Assembly: GCA_937880175.1 (NCBI GenBank)
Contig: CALFLO010000175.1
Span: 5,549-69,548, forward strand
Direction of reading: 5' to 3'
Source: an uncultured Gluconobacter sp.
Lineage (GTDB): Bacteria; Pseudomonadota; Alphaproteobacteria; Acetobacterales; Acetobacteraceae
DNA length: 64,000 bases
The position numbers and the translations under genes were made by a program. The notes under the pieces were generated by a model. The model was not told the DNA's origin, made no database searches, and saw only the letters and a program-made list of their open reading frames with translations. Positions 47,164 through 56,036 of this stretch are shown piece by piece. Position 1 is the first letter of the stretch, and each line of letters begins with the position of its first letter.

Positions 47164-48255
47164 TCAGGCAGCGATCTCGGCCAGCAGCGCGTCAACGTCC
47201 TGCTCGCGGGTGTAAAAACTCGGCACGAGGCGGATGAGCGTCCCCGACACACCGTCTGGCGTGGGCCAGCGATAGAAGGCGTATCCCGCAGCTTCCAGAT
47301 CCTCGACGAGGCGGTCGGGCAGGATGACGAAAACTTCGTTGCCCTGTGTCACGAACGGAAGCTGCGCCCCGGCATGGCGCCGAAGGCCTTCGACAATCCG
47401 CTGCGCCATGGCGTTGGCATGGGCGCTGTTCTTCAGCCACAGTTCCTCTTCCAGCAGGGCCAGAAGCTGCGCGCTCAGGAACCGGGCCTTCGACCACAAA
47501 TGCCCGCTGCGCTTGATGCGCCGCTCGAAATCCTTCAGCGCCGGGCGCGTGCGGTCATTGACGAAGAACACGACCGCTTCCGCCGCCAACGCCCCGCATT
47601 TCGTACCCCCGAACGACAGGACATCCACCCCGGCCTTCCATGTCGCTTCCGCCGGCGTGCAGCCCAGAGACGCGATGGCGTTGCTCAGCCGCGAGCCATC
47701 CAGATGAACGGGCAGGTCATGCTCATGGGCGATGCCACAGAGTGCGGTCAGATCCTTCAGGGCATAGACCGTGCCCCATTCGGTCGCCTGCGTCAGGGAC
47801 AGCGCCTGAATGGGGGGCTTGAGAATGCCGCCCTGAGCATTGGTCTGCAGCCCCGCCAGCAACGCCTCGGGGCTCATGCGGCCATCGGCGGAGGGCAGGG
47901 TGACGAGCTTGGCGCCATGCATGAAAAACTCGGGCGCGCCCCCCTCGTCATTGCTGATATGCGCGCTCTGGTCACAGAGCACCGCGCCATAGGGAGCGAC
48001 CAGCGCGGAGAGCGCCAGACTGTTGGCCGCAGTGCCCGTCACGACCGGGAAAACCGCGACTTCTGCTTCAAAAACCGCGCTAAACCGTTCATTGAGGGAG
48101 CGGCTGAGCGCATCGTCGCCATAGGATCCGACACTGCCCTTATTGGCCCGCATCATGGCGTCCATGACGGCGGGGCATGCGGGGGAAACATTGTCACTCG
48201 CGAAGTTCTTGCGTATTTCCTCGGTCACGAGACCATCCTCAGTTCCTGCGGCCAT
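47164..48255 (-). CDS. ltaE: Low-specificity L-threonine aldolase-like PLP enzyme
   Basis: The 363-residue enzyme begins NFASDNVSPACPAVMDAMM and has GSVGSYGDDALSRSLNERF, PVVTGTAANSLALSAL, HLDGSRLSNAIASLG and the PLP-lysine motif DVLSFGGTKCGALAAEA. It is a fold type I enzyme that cleaves threonine to glycine and acetaldehyde. The ATG at 48255 is 23 residues before the conserved domain; the frame is open upstream to 48390 but would overlap folD on the other strand. It runs directly into sdaA. Confidence 0.9.
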   Translation of the reverse strand: MAAGTEDGLVTEEIRKNFASDNVSPACPAVMDAMMRANKGSVGSYGDDALSRSLNERFSAVFEAEVAVFPVVTGTAANSLALSALVAPYGAVLCDQSAHISNDEGGAPEFFMHGAKLVTLPSADGRMSPEALLAGLQTNAQGGILKPPIQALSLTQATEWGTVYALKDLTALCGIAHEHDLPVHLDGSRLSNAIASLGCTPAEATWKAGVDVLSFGGTKCGALAAEAVVFFVNDRTRPALKDFERRIKRSGHLWSKARFLSAQLLALLEEELWLKNSAHANAMAQRIVEGLRRHAGAQLPFVTQGNEVFVILPDRLVEDLEAAGYAFYRWPTPDGVSGTLIRLVPSFYTREQDVDALLAEIAA

Positions 48256-48310
48256 CAGGCCCGTTCGATAACGTAACTGAAATGACCGCCTGTTGTCATC
48301 CGGAGACCCC

Positions 48311-49228
48311 ATGAGCACGTTGTCCCCCGAGAAGCCTTCCGAACTGGCGTCCAAGATCATTGATGGCAAGGGCATCGCGCGTGCTCTCACCGATCAGGTG
48401 GGCCGAGAGGTGGCGAAATTCGTCGAAGACGGCAATACCATTCCAGGTCTCGCCGTCGTTCTGGTGGGCAATGACCCGGCCTCTGAAGTTTATGTGAAGA
48501 ACAAGGCCATCCAGACCCACCGTGCCGGGATGCGCTCTTTCATGCACATGCTGCCGCAAAGCACGTCGCAGGACGAACTGCTGGACCTGATCGCGCAGCT
48601 CAACGCCAACCCCAAGATCCACGGCATTCTGGTGCAGCTTCCGTTGCCGGCCCAGATCGACCCGGTGACGGTCACGAACGCGATTGCCCCGCACAAGGAC
48701 GTGGACGGTCTGGGCGAGGTCAATGCAGGCCGCCTGTCGCTCGGAATCGACGGGATCGTTCCCTGCACGCCGCTGGGTTGCCTGATGCTGCTCCAGTCTG
48801 TCCACAGGGACATGACCGGCAAACATGCGGTGGTGATCGGCGCGTCCAATCTCGTTGGCAAGCCGATGGCGCAGCTCCTGCTCAAGGAGAACTGCACGGT
48901 GACGGTCGCCCATATCCATACCCGCAACACGAAAGAACTGGCTCGCGAAGCGGACATTCTCGTGGTTGCGACCGGCAAGAGCGGCCTCGTGCGCGGCGAC
49001 TGGATCAAGCCGGGTGCGACCGTGATCGATGTCGGCATCACGCGCGTTGCGGCGGAAAACGGCAAAACCCGTCTGGTCGGGGACGTGGCGTTCGAGGAGG
49101 CCCTGCCGATCGCCGGTCATATCACGCCGGTTCCGGGCGGTGTGGGGCCGATGACGATCGCCTGTCTGCTGCACAACACGCTTCAGGCCGCGCGCGCCAC
49201 GCAGGCGGTTATCGGGGCGTCCTCATGA
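48311..49228 (+). CDS. folD: Bifunctional methylenetetrahydrofolate dehydrogenase/cyclohydrolase
   Basis: The 305-residue enzyme interconverts 5,10-methylene- and 10-formyl-THF. The signatures are PGLAVVLVGNDPASEVYVKNK (in parts), ILVQLPLPAQID, KDVDGLGEVNAG, VVIGASNLVGKPMAQLLL and GHITPVPGGVGPMTIACLL. The catalytic Lys is in YVKNKA. GGAG precedes the ATG at 48311. The stop overlaps the start of the next gene by four bases (ATGA), so folD and the MetF-like gene act in one-carbon metabolism from one message. Confidence 0.96.
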   Translation: MSTLSPEKPSELASKIIDGKGIARALTDQVGREVAKFVEDGNTIPGLAVVLVGNDPASEVYVKNKAIQTHRAGMRSFMHMLPQSTSQDELLDLIAQLNANPKIHGILVQLPLPAQIDPVTVTNAIAPHKDVDGLGEVNAGRLSLGIDGIVPCTPLGCLMLLQSVHRDMTGKHAVVIGASNLVGKPMAQLLLKENCTVTVAHIHTRNTKELAREADILVVATGKSGLVRGDWIKPGATVIDVGITRVAAENGKTRLVGDVAFEEALPIAGHITPVPGGVGPMTIACLLHNTLQAARATQAVIGASS

Positions 49229-49977
49229 CCCGCGTTTCAGTCGAACTGGTTCCCCGCTCCGCGGATGCCCTGCTGGCGGACGTGCAGGTCGTGCGCGACG
49301 TCCTGCCGCAGGTCAGAATGCTCAACATTCCCGATCTGACCCGCTTTGACCTGCGGAGCCACGATGCGGCGTCTCTGGTCATGAAGCAGGCGCCGCTTGA
49401 GGTCATCCCGCATATCCGTGCGATCGATATCGCGCCGGGCGCCCCTTTGCCGGGTGCGGACCGTCCGGAGCTGACCACCATTCTCGTGGTGGCGGGCGAT
49501 CCGCCTGTCGCGGGCAGTGACCGGAAGACCTATCCCAATACGTCGGCGCAGATCATCGAACGCTACCGTCGCGAAGCCCCGCATCTGAAGGTCTATGCGG
49601 TGTTCGATCCCTATCGCCACGCGCCGTATAGGGAACTCGAAGATATCGCCCGCAAACGCGATGCCGGGGCCTGCGGGTTCTTTACCCAGCCCCTGTTCGA
49701 CATTCCGATGCTCGAATGCTGCATGGACTGGCTGGCTGACGATACGGTGTTCTGGGGTATCTCGCCCGTTCTGGGTGACAAATCCCGCCGCTACTGGGAG
49801 CGCGTGAACCATGTGGTCTTCCCGCGCGATTACGATGGAACGCTGGAAGGCAACATCGCTTCCGCACGCCGGATGCTGGGTGTTATCCGCGAGAAAAACG
49901 ACAATGCCTATCTGATGCCGCTGAAAGTTGACCTTGCGTCCTATCTGGGAGCGCTTGACGACATTATAACGGGGTAA
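49225..49977 (+). CDS. MetF-like methylenetetrahydrofolate reductase family protein, short
   Basis: The 250-residue product has the TIM-barrel traits of MTHFR: VIPHIRAIDIAPG, TTILVVAGDPPVAGS (for the FAD/folate site), AGACGFFTQPLFDI and VFWGISPVLGDKSRRYWE. It is shorter than classical MetF (about 290) and the first strand, MTRVSVELVPRSADALLADV, replaces the usual FEFFPP start. It likely reduces methylene-THF or is a related flavoprotein. Position overlapping folD supports a folate role. The missing standard N-terminus makes activity less certain. Confidence 0.75.
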   Translation: MTRVSVELVPRSADALLADVQVVRDVLPQVRMLNIPDLTRFDLRSHDAASLVMKQAPLEVIPHIRAIDIAPGAPLPGADRPELTTILVVAGDPPVAGSDRKTYPNTSAQIIERYRREAPHLKVYAVFDPYRHAPYRELEDIARKRDAGACGFFTQPLFDIPMLECCMDWLADDTVFWGISPVLGDKSRRYWERVNHVVFPRDYDGTLEGNIASARRMLGVIREKNDNAYLMPLKVDLASYLGALDDIITG

Positions 49978-50009
49978 CATCGAACTACCGAACGGAGGGT
50001 CCGCCCCGG

Positions 50010-52010
50010 ATGTCTGTGCGCCTTTTTCTGCTTCCTATGCTGGGAGGCGTGCTCGTTTCCACGGCTTTCCTGCCCGAGACCGCTTTCGCGAAGACACTTG
50101 CCGATCCGGCAACCGTTTTCGCGCCGCTGACCCTCCCCGACGCCCCGAATGCCTATCGCTCGGGGTCGGGTCTCCCCGGTCCGCAATACTGGCAGAACCG
50201 TACGGATTACGTCATCCATTCGCGGATCGACACACAGGCGCACGTTCTGCACGGCTCCGAAACCGTGACCTACAGCAATAACAGCCCCGAGGCGCTGGAC
50301 GTCCTGTGGCTTCAACTCGACCAGAATATCTATCGCCCGGACACGCGGGGCGAGGTCGGGGCGATCCCCGGCAGCCACATGATGACGGGCAACCACACCG
50401 ACGGCATGGTAATTGAGCATGTCTCGGTCATGCAGGGCGGTCGGGACGTGGAGGTTACGCCCCTGATTTCCGACACGCGGATGCAGCTCACGCTCCCCCG
50501 TACGATAGACCCGCATGGCGTGGCCTTCGTGAAGATCGACTGGCACTACACCGTGCCGGGTCCGTGGGGCGGCCGCACCGCCGTTACGCCCACGCGCGAA
50601 GGCGATATCTATGAAGTCGCGCAATGGTATCCGCGACTGAGCGTTTACGATGACCGTCGCGGCTGGAACACGCTGCCCTATCTGGGGCAGGAATTCTTTC
50701 TGGAATATGGCAGCTTCGATTACAGCGTGACCGTGCCGTGGAACTACACGCTGGTCGGTTCGGGGGCGCTGCTCAATCCCGAACAGGTCCTCACTCCCGT
50801 CGAACGCAACCGTCTGGCGCAGGCGGCGCAGAGCGACACGCGCGTGATGATCCGTACGCTCGATGACATCACGGACCCCAAGAGCCATCTGAAGCAGAGC
50901 GGCGAGGTCACCTGGCACTATGGCATGCGCAACACGCGTGACGTGGCATTCGCGGCCTCGCCGGCCTTCGTGTGGGATGCCGCGCGGATCAACCTTCCGC
51001 CCGTCATGCCCTGGGCCAATTATCACGTCGTGCCGAGGCTCGCGATGTCGGTCTATCCGCGCGAAGGGATCGGCCCGCATGGCTGGGACCGTTCAACGGA
51101 TTACGTCAAACACGCCATCGAGTATTTCTCGTCGCAGTGGTTTGAATATCCCTGGCCGAATGCCGTCAATCTGGGCGGGCATGGGGCAGGCATGGAATAT
51201 CCGGGCATCGTCTTTGACGGCATGAGCGACCGCGACCCGGAACTGTTCTGGATCACGACCCATGAACTGGGTCATGGCTGGTTCCCCATGATCGTGGGCA
51301 CGGACGAGCGCCGCAATGCCTTCATGGATGAAGGCTTCAATACGTTCATTGATGTCTATGCGTCCGATCACTTCAATAACGGCGAGTTCGCTCCCAAGCG
51401 CGATTCCGAATTCGCCCCCAAAACCGGCAATCCCGCGCAGGACATCGTCCCTGTCCTGACAGACCCGGACGCTCCCGTGCTCATGACGGCCGCAGACAGT
51501 GTGTCCGAGAAATACCGCCACAGCGTGACGTATTTCAAAGGTGCATACGGCCTGAAACTGCTGCGCGAAGAGATCCTCGGTCCGGTCCGGTTCGATGCGG
51601 CTTTCCGGCGCTATATTTCCGAATGGTCGTTTAAACACCCGTCGCCATCAGATTTCTTCCGCCTGATGAGCAGCGAAGCAGGCGAGGATCTGGGATGGTT
51701 CTGGCGTGGGTGGTATTTCACCAATGCTGCTCCCGACTATGCGCTGGGAGACGTCCATCACGACGGCGGAAAGCCCGCGACCGTTCAGGTCCGCAATTAC
51801 GGAGCACTCCCCCTGCCGGTTCTGCTGCGGGCGGAATATGCCGATGGTAAATCGGAAGAAATCCGCATTCCCACCGAAACCTGGCGTCAGGGCAGCGATA
51901 TCGTTGTCGCGCTCCCGGTGCATGACGGGCTTAAAGCCGTTACGCTCGATCCCGACCATGTCATTCCGGATATTGATCGCTCGGATAACCGGGTGGCCGT
52001 CACGCCCTGA
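50010..52010 (+). CDS. Secreted M1-family metallopeptidase
   Basis: The 666-residue protein has a signal peptide ending near AFA-K (residue 27). The gluzincin zinc site is HELGHGWFPMIVG with H418, E419, H422 and the third ligand E441 in FMDEGFN, the exact H-E-x-x-H-x18-E spacing. A beta-sandwich N-terminal domain and a helical C-terminal domain are recognisable. It lacks the GAMEN exopeptidase motif in the usual form (GAGMEYPGIVF is the closest, near residue 392), which fits M1 relatives of the APN type. It would cleave peptides in the periplasm or outside the cell. Confidence 0.9.
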   Translation: MSVRLFLLPMLGGVLVSTAFLPETAFAKTLADPATVFAPLTLPDAPNAYRSGSGLPGPQYWQNRTDYVIHSRIDTQAHVLHGSETVTYSNNSPEALDVLWLQLDQNIYRPDTRGEVGAIPGSHMMTGNHTDGMVIEHVSVMQGGRDVEVTPLISDTRMQLTLPRTIDPHGVAFVKIDWHYTVPGPWGGRTAVTPTREGDIYEVAQWYPRLSVYDDRRGWNTLPYLGQEFFLEYGSFDYSVTVPWNYTLVGSGALLNPEQVLTPVERNRLAQAAQSDTRVMIRTLDDITDPKSHLKQSGEVTWHYGMRNTRDVAFAASPAFVWDAARINLPPVMPWANYHVVPRLAMSVYPREGIGPHGWDRSTDYVKHAIEYFSSQWFEYPWPNAVNLGGHGAGMEYPGIVFDGMSDRDPELFWITTHELGHGWFPMIVGTDERRNAFMDEGFNTFIDVYASDHFNNGEFAPKRDSEFAPKTGNPAQDIVPVLTDPDAPVLMTAADSVSEKYRHSVTYFKGAYGLKLLREEILGPVRFDAAFRRYISEWSFKHPSPSDFFRLMSSEAGEDLGWFWRGWYFTNAAPDYALGDVHHDGGKPATVQVRNYGALPLPVLLRAEYADGKSEEIRIPTETWRQGSDIVVALPVHDGLKAVTLDPDHVIPDIDRSDNRVAVTP

Positions 52011-52062
52011 AGACGCGCAGGCGTGCGGGGCGTGGAACGCCTCGCACGTCCTGTCGAGGCAT

Positions 52063-52093
52063 GAAAAAAGGCGCCTGACTATGCCGGCGCCTT
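52063..52093 (-). terminator. Rho-independent terminator of the fliC-flaF unit
   Basis: Read on the reverse strand, AAGGCGCC (52093-52086) pairs with GGCGCCTT (52075-52068) and the T-run continues (complement of the A's at 52064-52069). It ends the flaF transcript. Confidence 0.85.
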
Positions 52094-52143
52094 GAAGGGT
52101 CCTTGTATCGGATGGCGGCAGGAGCCGTCAGCCCCGCCGGATT

Positions 52144-52566
52144 TCAGCCAACGAGTTCCAGTGAGGATCGTGTCGCGGGGGTCGAGTACGCGCCCGACGG
52201 CACATGTGCGACCGGGTGAGAGTCCGGAGCAGCGGACAAGCCTTCGATCATGTCATTATTGACGTCGATGAGCGGCTTCAGGTCTTTCGAAGTATTGAGG
52301 GCTGCATTGGAGTAGCGCATTGACCACAGGCCAACCTTGATGATGTCATCGCGCAGAACAGGCGGAAGCGGGCTGTCGACCCGTTCGACACTCATCGACA
52401 GCAGGCTCCACAGCTTCAGATTGGCTGACAGAGCCGTCATTTTTTTCTGGTGGTCCTTGGCGTTTGCCAGCAGGGAATTGACATGCCGGAAGGCCATGAC
52501 CTCGATCTCCCGGCAGGAAAGATAGCTTCCGGACTGTTTCTGGTATTGTGAGGATGCATAAGTCAC
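52144..52566 (-). CDS. flaF: Flagellar biosynthesis regulator FlaF
   Basis: The 140-residue protein shows the FlaF pattern: MTYASSQYQKQSGSYLSCREIEVMAFRHVNSLL (in parts) and LKLWSLLSMSVERVDSPLPPVLRDDIIKVGLWSM. FlaF with FlbT couples flagellin synthesis to hook completion in alphaproteobacteria. It starts with GTG after AAAGGAG. It is transcribed after the flagellin gene, separated by a 15-bp hairpin. FlbT is not adjacent. A Pro/Ser-rich 30-residue tail extends beyond the family core. Confidence 0.9.
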   Translation of the reverse strand: MTYASSQYQKQSGSYLSCREIEVMAFRHVNSLLANAKDHQKKMTALSANLKLWSLLSMSVERVDSPLPPVLRDDIIKVGLWSMRYSNAALNTSKDLKPLIDVNNDMIEGLSAAPDSHPVAHVPSGAYSTPATRSSLELVG

Positions 52567-52658
52567 GAAGGCAAACTCCTTTCGGGAAAGACTGTTTCAG
52601 AAGTCTCTGCGCGATGGGGCAAGAAGCGTCTGAAGCAGTCCTGCGCGTGGCAGGGGAA

Positions 52659-52691
52659 CTGGAGGGTACCCGGAGACCGGGTACCCTCCAG
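52659..52691 (-). promoter_or_regulatory. Perfect 15-bp hairpin between flagellin and flaF
   Basis: CTGGAGGGTACCCGG (52659-52673) and CCGGGTACCCTCCAG (52677-52691) are perfect complements with a 3-base spacer. It starts nine bases after the flagellin stop codon and lacks a T-run, so it is more likely an mRNA stability or processing element than a terminator. Confidence 0.75.
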
Positions 52692-52699
52692 AAACCTGA

Positions 52700-54625
52700 T
52701 CAGCCGCGGAAGAGGCTGAGCAGGGTGGAAGACTGCGAGTTTGCAATCGACAGCGACTGGACGGCCAGCTGCTGCTTCGTCTGAAGCGATGTCAGCTTGG
52801 CGCTTTCTGCTGCGAGATCGGCATCTGTCAGTGCGCCAATACCCGTCGTCAGAGAGTCGGAAAGCGAGCTGGTGGAAGACTGGAGCTGCGTTACGGTGTT
52901 CGATGCCACACCGAGGCTGCTCGAAACGTTGCTCAGCTTGGTAATGGCGGCGTTTACCGCAAGCTGGACAACTGCTGTTCCAGATGTGGTTCCAATTGCA
53001 ACACCCATGTCGAGTTTCATGCCGGCGCCCGGCTTAACGTCGCTGGCCGCAGCAGTCGATGTATAGTCAGACGTCGATCCTACCTGCGTCAGACTGGCTG
53101 CGGTAGCCAGGTTAGTGGTGAAGGTAGAGGCGGCAGTGGCGCCAGCAGTATAGCTAACAAGCTTGTAGGTGTTGCTACCAACTGTAAATCCGGCAGATGC
53201 TGTTCCCGTTACTGAGCTCGAAGTATCGCCCGTCAGGGTTCCATCGGCCCCCACGGTAATGGTTTCGCCTGTAGCAGCTGACAGCGCTGAACCCAATGCA
53301 GTTCGGACAGCGGTAGAAGGGGCAGCAGAAGATGTACCGCTGTTGGCGATATAGCTGGTCGTACCGGACGTACTTGCAATGCTCAGGGCGGTTCCACCAT
53401 CGGTGGGGTTGAGCGCAGAGAGATCAAGCGTGGTTGTTGTCTTGGCCGATGGGAGGCTGGTCGTTACTGCGCTTGCATCAAGGTTGCCGCCACCGATGGT
53501 GAGGGTCCCGTCATTGTCCCGGGAGACGCCAAAACCTGCATTGCTCATGGCCGCCATGAGTGTCGTAGTGCGGTCGGTGTTCTGTTGGGCTGTATCTGAA
53601 GTTTTGGTGGCTGCAGCGCTTGTGTTGACATCAACGACTTTGGTCAGGCCTGTTGCATTGCCGTTGCTGTCTGTTGTGGTGGCGACGCTGTATGTCATGT
53701 TACCGCTGGTATCGGCCTTGGCGGAAATGCTTTTGCCATTCGTCAGGGTATAGGTCGTCGTCCCGTCAGATGCGGTTAATGTCTTGCTTGCGTCGATAGC
53801 GGTCGAGGTGAGCTTGCCATCAGTGCCAACGGTGACGGTAGCAGTTGTGCCGCCCATGGCCGTCGTGACAGCCGTGCTCAGCTGCTGCCCAAGCGTTGCC
53901 GCAGACGACAGGGCCCCGCCCGTGTTGTCATCCATCACGAAGGTCGTGCTGATGGCCGGGTTTGATGCCGTTCCGCTGTTGCCCGTGGCAGCCTGGTTTT
54001 TCAGCGTGAGGGTGGACGCTGCTGGCGTCGTGCCGGTGTCAGCCGCCTTGTAGGATGCGTTGCCAAGAGCAACAGTTGCACCCTGCATGGTGGTGCTCAG
54101 TCCTTCGAGGCCCAGACCGGCTGCCGTGACGCTTGCGCCATTCTGAGTGAACAGGTTGCCGTTGATGTCCTGTGCGGCAGAGACGCTGGTATATGTCACG
54201 CCGCTTCCTGTCGCGCCCGACAGCAGGTTCACGCCCTGGAAAGTGGCGCTGTTGGCCGCCGCATCGATCTGTCCACCCAGGCTTGACAGCTGAGAATTCA
54301 GAGTATCCTGATTTTCGGCGTTGTTGGCGGCGTTAAGAACAGTCGTAGACACGCTCGTCAGCAGAGTTGAGATCGAGGACGCCTGCGTAGAGGCCGTGCT
54401 GAGAACCTGGCCCGCGAACTGCAGGCCGGTAGATACGCCCGACAGAGCAGAAACTTGAGACGTCATCGACTGGGCAATGGCGTAGATGGCCGGATTGTCA
54501 GACGCGCTGTTGACGGACTTTCCGGTGGAGACGGCGTTTTCGGTCTTGTTCAGATCGGTCGTCGTCTGATTGAGGCTCTGGAGTGCGGCCATTGCCGCAG
54601 TGTTCGTATTAATTGACAATGACAT
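52700..54625 (-). CDS. fliC: Flagellin with a very large central domain
   Basis: The 641-residue protein has a canonical D0/D1 N-terminus (MSLSINTNTAAMAALQSLNQ, then TGKSVNSASDNPAIYAIAQ) and C-terminus (SSLGVASNTVTQLQSSTSSL, ending AVQSLSIANSQSSTLLSLF). Between about residues 180 and 550 lies a Thr/Ser/Ala-rich, surface-exposed region with short repeat-like units (TLTASDGTTTYTL, TITVGADGTLT, TVTVGTDGKLT) that are like adhesin beta-strands. It is more than twice the length of a minimal alphaproteobacterial flagellin. GGAGAA precedes the ATG. The middle looks less GC-rich than its flanks. Many Ser/Thr could be O-glycosylated. Confidence 0.95.
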   Translation of the reverse strand: MSLSINTNTAAMAALQSLNQTTTDLNKTENAVSTGKSVNSASDNPAIYAIAQSMTSQVSALSGVSTGLQFAGQVLSTASTQASSISTLLTSVSTTVLNAANNAENQDTLNSQLSSLGGQIDAAANSATFQGVNLLSGATGSGVTYTSVSAAQDINGNLFTQNGASVTAAGLGLEGLSTTMQGATVALGNASYKAADTGTTPAASTLTLKNQAATGNSGTASNPAISTTFVMDDNTGGALSSAATLGQQLSTAVTTAMGGTTATVTVGTDGKLTSTAIDASKTLTASDGTTTYTLTNGKSISAKADTSGNMTYSVATTTDSNGNATGLTKVVDVNTSAAATKTSDTAQQNTDRTTTLMAAMSNAGFGVSRDNDGTLTIGGGNLDASAVTTSLPSAKTTTTLDLSALNPTDGGTALSIASTSGTTSYIANSGTSSAAPSTAVRTALGSALSAATGETITVGADGTLTGDTSSSVTGTASAGFTVGSNTYKLVSYTAGATAASTFTTNLATAASLTQVGSTSDYTSTAAASDVKPGAGMKLDMGVAIGTTSGTAVVQLAVNAAITKLSNVSSSLGVASNTVTQLQSSTSSLSDSLTTGIGALTDADLAAESAKLTSLQTKQQLAVQSLSIANSQSSTLLSLFRG

Positions 54626-54678
54626 TGAATCTGTTCTCCGTCGGTGCAGGTTTGCGGGGTCAGGATAGGGGGGAGTGG

Positions 54679-54745
54679 TTAACGGAAGCTGAATCCGGAC
54701 CGTTAAAAAAATCCCTCGGGAAATAACGGAAAACTGGGAAATAAC
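54679..54745. promoter_or_regulatory. Repeated TTAAC/GGGAAATAAC motifs upstream of the flagellin gene
   Basis: GGGAAATAAC occurs twice (54718-54727 and 54736-54745), 18 bases apart. TTAACGG (54679-54685) and CCGTTAA (54700-54706) form an inverted repeat. TAACGGAA also appears at 54680 and 54724. They lie 54-120 bases upstream of the flagellin start, where activator or repressor sites are expected; the gap also serves the divergent radical-SAM gene. Confidence 0.4.
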
Positions 54746-54803
54746 TGGTTAAATTTACGATTTCTCTTGCGCTCCATACTCTGGAACGAAATAAGAACAT
54801 GCG

Positions 54804-56036
54804 ATGAAGAAATCACTCTCCGAAAGACTGGCGATTCTGTCCGATGCGGCGAAATACGATGCGTCCTGCGCATCGAGCGGCTCGGGGCGCAGGGACTCGT
54901 CCAGGAGCGGGGGGCTGGGATCGACGACGGGAAATGGAATCTGCCACGCCTACACGCCGGACGGGCGCTGCGTGTCCCTGCTCAAGATCCTGCTGACCAA
55001 TTTCTGCGTCTATGACTGCGCCTACTGCATCAACCGCTCGTCTTCGAATGTGGAACGCGCGCGGTTCACGCCCGATGAGGTTGTGTGGCTGACGCTGGAG
55101 TTCTACCGGCGCAACTGCATTGAGGGGCTGTTTCTGTCTTCGGGCATCATCCGTTCGTCCGACCACACGATGGAACAGCTCGTGCAGGTGGCGCGGGATC
55201 TGCGGCTGAAGCATGGATTCCGGGGCTACATCCATCTCAAGACCATCCCCGATGCGTCACCGCGTCTGCTGGAAGAAGCAGGGCGTTATGCGGACCGCCT
55301 GTCGATCAACGTGGAAATGCCGACCGTGGCCGGGCTGGAGCAGTACGCCCCGCAGAAAAAGGCGGGGGGTATCCGGCAGGCGATGGGTGAGATGCGCCTG
55401 AAGATCGATGCGGGCAAGGACCGCAGCCATACTGGCCGCCGGGCGGAGCGCTTCTCGCCGGGGGGGCAGAGCACACAGATGATCGTGGGGGCGGATGCCG
55501 CGTCCGATCAGGATATTCTCGCCAGCAGCGCCAATCTTTACGGCTCCTACGGGCTGCGTCGTGTTTATTATTCGGCCTTCAGTCCCATTCCGGACGCTTC
55601 CGCCCTTCTGCCCGCGAAAAGTCCGCCACTTCAGCGCGAGCACAGGCTTTATCAGGCGGACTGGCTGTTCCGGTTCTATGGGTTCGCATTCGGGGAGCTG
55701 ACGGCCGGTCGCGCGGACGGGATGCTGGATCTGGAACTGGATCCCAAGCTGGCCTGGGCGCTGGACAACCGGGCCCTGTTTCCAGTCGATCTGAACCGGG
55801 CATCAAAGGAAATGCTGCTGCGTGTGCCGGGGCTTGGGGTGAAGGCCGTGGCCTCCATTCTCAGGGCGCGACGACATCAGGCCGTTCGACTGGAGGATCT
55901 GGCGCGGCTGAATGTGTCCATCCGCAAGGTGCGTCCCTTCGTGCAGACGCCGGGCTGGAGTCCTGCCCGCCTGACCGACCGGCATGACCTGCGGAGCCTG
56001 TTTAGCCCCGCCCCCCAGCAGATGAGTCTTCTGTGA
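54804..56036 (+). CDS. Radical SAM protein linked to UdgX (putative DNA modification/repair)
   Basis: The 410-residue protein has the radical-SAM cluster motif C68-x3-C72-x2-C75 in TNFCVYDCAYCINR, preceded by ICHAYTPDGRCVSLLKIL and followed by SSGIIRSSDHTMEQL and GYIHLKTIPDASP. The C-terminus carries a helix-hairpin-helix DNA-binding motif, LLRVPGLGVKAVASILRARR. This is the family typically encoded next to UdgX; its chemistry is not known. The stop codon overlaps the GTG start of the UdgX gene (GTGA), so the pair is translationally coupled. It has 178 bases of upstream region shared with the flagellin gene. Confidence 0.9.
   Translation: MKKSLSERLAILSDAAKYDASCASSGSGRRDSSRSGGLGSTTGNGICHAYTPDGRCVSLLKILLTNFCVYDCAYCINRSSSNVERARFTPDEVVWLTLEFYRRNCIEGLFLSSGIIRSSDHTMEQLVQVARDLRLKHGFRGYIHLKTIPDASPRLLEEAGRYADRLSINVEMPTVAGLEQYAPQKKAGGIRQAMGEMRLKIDAGKDRSHTGRRAERFSPGGQSTQMIVGADAASDQDILASSANLYGSYGLRRVYYSAFSPIPDASALLPAKSPPLQREHRLYQADWLFRFYGFAFGELTAGRADGMLDLELDPKLAWALDNRALFPVDLNRASKEMLLRVPGLGVKAVASILRARRHQAVRLEDLARLNVSIRKVRPFVQTPGWSPARLTDRHDLRSLFSPAPQQMSLL

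Noticed and set aside
52797..54053. Several valine/alanine-rich forward-strand frames over the flagellin gene
   Set aside because: They are mirror images of the Ser/Thr/Ala-rich flagellin middle and look like membrane proteins only because of that composition.
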